A stretch of DNA of 64,000 nucleotides from Desmodus rotundus (taxonomy: Eukaryota > Chordata > Mammalia > Chiroptera > Phyllostomidae), in assembly GCF_022682495.2 (NCBI RefSeq), contig NC_071399.1, forward strand, positions 11,823,342-11,887,341, read 5' to 3'. Of this stretch, positions 60,651 through 64,000 are shown one piece after another. Each line of letters opens with the position of its first letter. Within the stretch, counting starts at the first letter, position 1. The position numbers were made by a program, and so were the translations under genes. The notes under the pieces are model-generated. The model saw only the letters and a program-made list of their open reading frames with translations, was not told where the DNA came from and did not search any database.

Positions 60651-63178
60651 CTTTTTAAACATAACCATGTCTTTCTGGATGCAGGGTTTGTTTATTTTAA
60701 TGTTTGAAGGGTTCCAGGTGCATACATTTTAATGAAGCCTGTTGTAGGATGCCAAACTGTTAAAATAGGTAACTCTAAGTATTTACACTAAAAGTGATGT
60801 TTACTTCTGCCTTTTAACTTTTCGGCAATGGAAAGTTCTTCTACAATAAAGACCATTAACAAAAATGCTGTGGCTTCTTGACACAGATGGTGTCTGGTGG
60901 GGTATGGGGAGGAAATATGAGAACTGCTCTCTAGATATCTGTCTACCTATTTTTTAATCTTACCCTTTTCTATTTTTATGTATAGTTTATTGTGTACATA
61001 ATATATCAGTACCCTGGTGCCACATTTAACTTAGAAATAAAGAAATATTGGGCATACACACTCAATGTGTTTTACAGATAGGGAAGTGTAAATGAAACGG
61101 TTTCAAGAGCACTGGTCTACTCACTTGTACAGCTCAGATGAACTGAAAGGCTGGACTGAGGAGGGAGGGTACGTGTTTGTAGACTGACGGGAATCATGTT
61201 TTGGGGAAGACGAGTTTTTCCATAACCTCAAGTTTACAGGCCAATGGGAAAGGAAATGAGCGATAGCAGTAATTCTAAACATGAGCTCATACACAAATCA
61301 TAAATACATAAATAATAATAGTAACTTATATTTTATCTTACCGCAATCCCATAAGATCTAGAGAACTAATTTTATAAAAGAGACACAGAGACCTACATAG
61401 GTCGATCAATGAAAACATATTTAAGTGTTAAAACTAAATCTTCTAATTTCAATTTGTGTCTTACGTTTTGGAGGGATAATGGTTTGTAGTACGTCTATTC
61501 TCCTATTTAAGATATGCTATGCAAAGATATGCAGGCAATACAATTTTTTTCTTGGGTTAAACAACAAATAACAATTAGCTGTGTGTTTTTAGAGCAGCGA
61601 ATTGGATTATAAATTAGTGGGGACTAACTATGATTTTGTAGGTTTTCAAAAAGAGATCGGAAGAATACCTATCCAAAATAGATAAATATTTGGTGGTGTT
61701 AAATTACTGTCCTGAATTACCAGCCTGACTTCTCAGTGTTCTAGATATCCACAGGTGAGATGGTCTTACTTTCTGTAACTAACTGGGCACTGACTTGCAA
61801 TGTTGGCACCCTGCAATGTGATTTAGGCAAACGTGGTGTTAGTCCTACCCACTGTATGGCAAAAATAATGGTGATGATACTTTCAGTGGCTCTTTGCCAG
61901 TCTATGTTTAGAAAAGTGATTCCATTTTGAAGAATGCTTATGCAACAGGAAGGCTAATTGCTGTTGTTCATTTAGTTCACGGCTCTTCCTACAGTAGTAT
62001 GGTTTGCAAACATTTGTTACAGGTCAGAGCACCAGGTCCACTTGACCACGCAGCTTTTGCAAGGGGGGAGGGTCTCAGAGTCAAACATGGATCAGAAACT
62101 ATGAATCAAGATCAAAAGTTGCAAAAGGAACCAACTGCAAGTCAGTCAGTAGACAAGGCCTAGACCCTGGGTACCAGTGACAACGCAGCAACCCTGACCC
62201 CATCAGACTCCATGGGTTTGCACTCGGCACTGTTTTCGGGTGATCACTGATCATTCAGCAGGGACTGAGGGAACGAGAGCAAGTTGGAACATTGTCCCTT
62301 GCTCTCTAAGGGCTTATATTTGGCCAAGGGAACAAGGCCAAGGGCAAAAATTAAAGGCAAATTGGAAAAGTCTAAGTAGACGGTGACAGTCTCAAAGGTA
62401 TAAGACTTCAAAGCCACAGACTTGTTGTTGTATTTGTCATGAAGCAATACATGCTTTGAAGTTGCAAATACATTCCTCTACCTGATTGGAGCAAAGATTA
62501 GCCAATTCCAAGTGTGACACAGTTATGATTCATTGTCAAGAGTGGATTACACAGACCAGTAGTTTCTATAGTTATGACATTTTAAGCACTCAAAGTAAAC
62601 ATTTTCAAAGTGGTTACATAACAAACTGGTGGTGCTGTATTTTTCTTAGTTTCTTCCTAATATGAAGAGGTCAAAAGCAGAATTACGGACCAACTTGTTT
62701 GTGTGTGGGCTAAAATAATTTTGGCATCATGCTCTAAGAATGGTTCCTTCCACAGAGTCTATAAATGGAATAGGAATGTTGAAGATGCCTTCCACAGTTT
62801 GGGAGGATGCGTTTCTCAGGTGCTGGCTCTCAGATCATTTTAATAAGAGGAAGCTATATTTCCTTATTATTGCTATTGCTCTGGATTTGCAACAAGAAAC
62901 TTGTTTTTTGAGACACTGTATGTACAAAGCTGAAGACGTCTACACAAGGACATCGCTCCTCTGATAGTTGCCCTTCCGGAACATTGACAGGAGAGTCTGC
63001 TTGAGTCTCCAAGTCCACTGGAGAGAAGAATGGATGATTAGGAACCTGAGAGTTATTTGTAAATAATTCAGGACCACTGACTTCTCTTAGGCTGTTTCTT
63101 GCTGTGCCCTCATTGCTACAGCTAGTCAGTTTGTGTATTTGGCCATGCTTGGTCTCACCATCTTGGAGTACAAGAATG
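60651..63178. other. Flank, nothing recognised
   Basis: Short open frames at 61.9-62.2 and 62.7-63.2 kb have no recognisable domain; no exon of MTUS1 was seen. Confidence 0.5.
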
Positions 63179-63191
63179 AAAAGCCATGTGG

Positions 63192-63438
63192 AGCCCTGGT
63201 CAGGGTGGCTCAGTTGGTTGGGCATTGTCCTGCAAACCAAAAGGTCGAGGGTTCGATTCCTACTCAGAGCACACGCCTGGGTTGCGGGCTCTGTGCTCTG
63301 CCCGCATGGGGCACCTGCAGATGACAGAAGGCAACCATTGACGTTTCTCCCTCATATTGATGTCCCTCTCCCTCTGTGTCTCCCTCCCTTCCCCCTCTCT
63401 AAAATGAAATAAAAAATTTAAAAAGTTATTTGAAAAAT
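63192..63438 (+). mobile_element. VES SINE, sense, with target-site duplication
   Basis: Full head GCCCTGGTCAGGGTGGCTCA, B box GGTTCGATTCC, C/T-rich body (CCCTCTCCCTCTGTGTCTCC) and A-rich tail. The flanks AAAAGCCATGTGG (63179-63191) and AAAAGTCACGTGG (63439-63451) match at 11 of 13 bases; both differences are transitions. Confidence 0.93.
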
Positions 63439-63451
63439 AAAAGTCACGTGG

Positions 63452-64000
63452 GTATTTGTAATATACATTTCCTCTCAACAGAAATAGGGAAAATGTCATC
63501 AGCAGTGTCCCGCAATTCCAGCACTCTGGGTCTTTGCCACTTCTAACAATTCTTCCGCACCTGTCAAGTGGGCAGGTGACTAGAAAATTTTGGGAATGTT
63601 GTATAAAGCAACTGTGTCTATTTCTGAGTTGAGGGATTTGTGAACATGTTAGAATTTTACCATGAGCAAACTTGACTTTCAAAAGCATAGGAGATACTAT
63701 CCATACACACCTCTATTTAGGGTCAACCCTTGTTTCCAATATATCGTTATAAGGCTTACGTGGGTGAATACCTTCAGCAAGTTGAGTTTTATAGTAATAC
63801 TTTCGATTTCTATTTTAAGCCACTAGGAAAAGTAATCATATAAAGTTTCTTACATATTATATTGATTTCCATTCCATCGTCTAGAAGTGAAATATGAGTG
63901 AAAAAATTTCTCTCTGAATTCAGTGCTACGAAAAGCACTGCTTCCGTTGAAGAACTATCAGCCCCTTTGAAATGACAGCTATGTAACTGGTTGTGGCCTT
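63452..64000. other. Flank at the window end, nothing recognised
   Basis: No supported gene, RNA or repeat. Confidence 0.5.

Noticed and set aside
1..64000. CRISPR arrays, operons, phage or other prokaryotic systems
   Set aside because: The window is mammalian nuclear DNA; the only short tandem arrays are micro- and minisatellites.
32475..64000. Exons of the expected neighbour MTUS1
   Set aside because: No splice-flanked coding segment was recognised; in human the two genes are tens of kilobases apart, so absence here is not surprising.

Overview
The window is vertebrate nuclear DNA, almost certainly from a bat. It has introns with GT/AG boundaries, is AT-rich, and is crowded with mammalian interspersed repeats (MIR, L1, hAT remnants). 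Nine tRNA-derived SINEs carry the bat VES hallmark: a head with a tRNA-like B box and a tail of (T)C-rich sequence followed by an A-rich end. Three copies of a ~125 bp mariner-type inverted-repeat element are also present. Together these suggest a yangochiropteran (VES-bearing) bat. The genus cannot be told from the sequence alone.

The only gene that can be supported is FGL1 (fibrinogen-like 1, hepassocin) on the + strand. Its whole reading frame can be rebuilt from seven coding exons: 16716-16778, 18832-19012, 24247-24406, 24663-24760, 27979-28067, 28227-28414 and 32044-32203. They join in frame to a 312-residue protein plus stop. It has a signal peptide, a short coiled coil and a C-terminal fibrinogen-related domain with its four cysteines. 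A polyadenylation signal lies 244 bases past the stop. The non-coding first exon and promoter were not identified with confidence.

Layout: 1-16.7 kb is 5' flank and/or the first intron of FGL1, holding two MITE copies, three VES SINEs, hAT remnants and MIRs. 16.7-32.5 kb is the FGL1 transcription unit; its introns hold a 7-bp G-rich minisatellite, a truncated U4 snRNA retrocopy, a perfect 15-bp hairpin and a VES insertion with an intact target-site duplication. 32.5-64 kb is 3' flank without a recognisable gene. It contains old antisense L1 segments, a younger L1 3' end inserted into an older L1 tail, two VES SINEs placed head to tail at the same target, a GC-rich block at about 35.0-35.6 kb, a Z-DNA-prone repeat and many MIRs. 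In other mammals FGL1 lies between MTUS1 and PCM1; no exon of either was recognised here.

No undescribed multi-gene system was seen. The observations most worth checking are a bat-side N-glycosylation sequon in the FGL1 fibrinogen domain, a near-consensus splice donor inside FGL1 exon 3, the tailless U4 retrocopy, the mariner MITE family and the intronic hairpin cluster. Family-level repeat names come from recognition by eye, without a library search.
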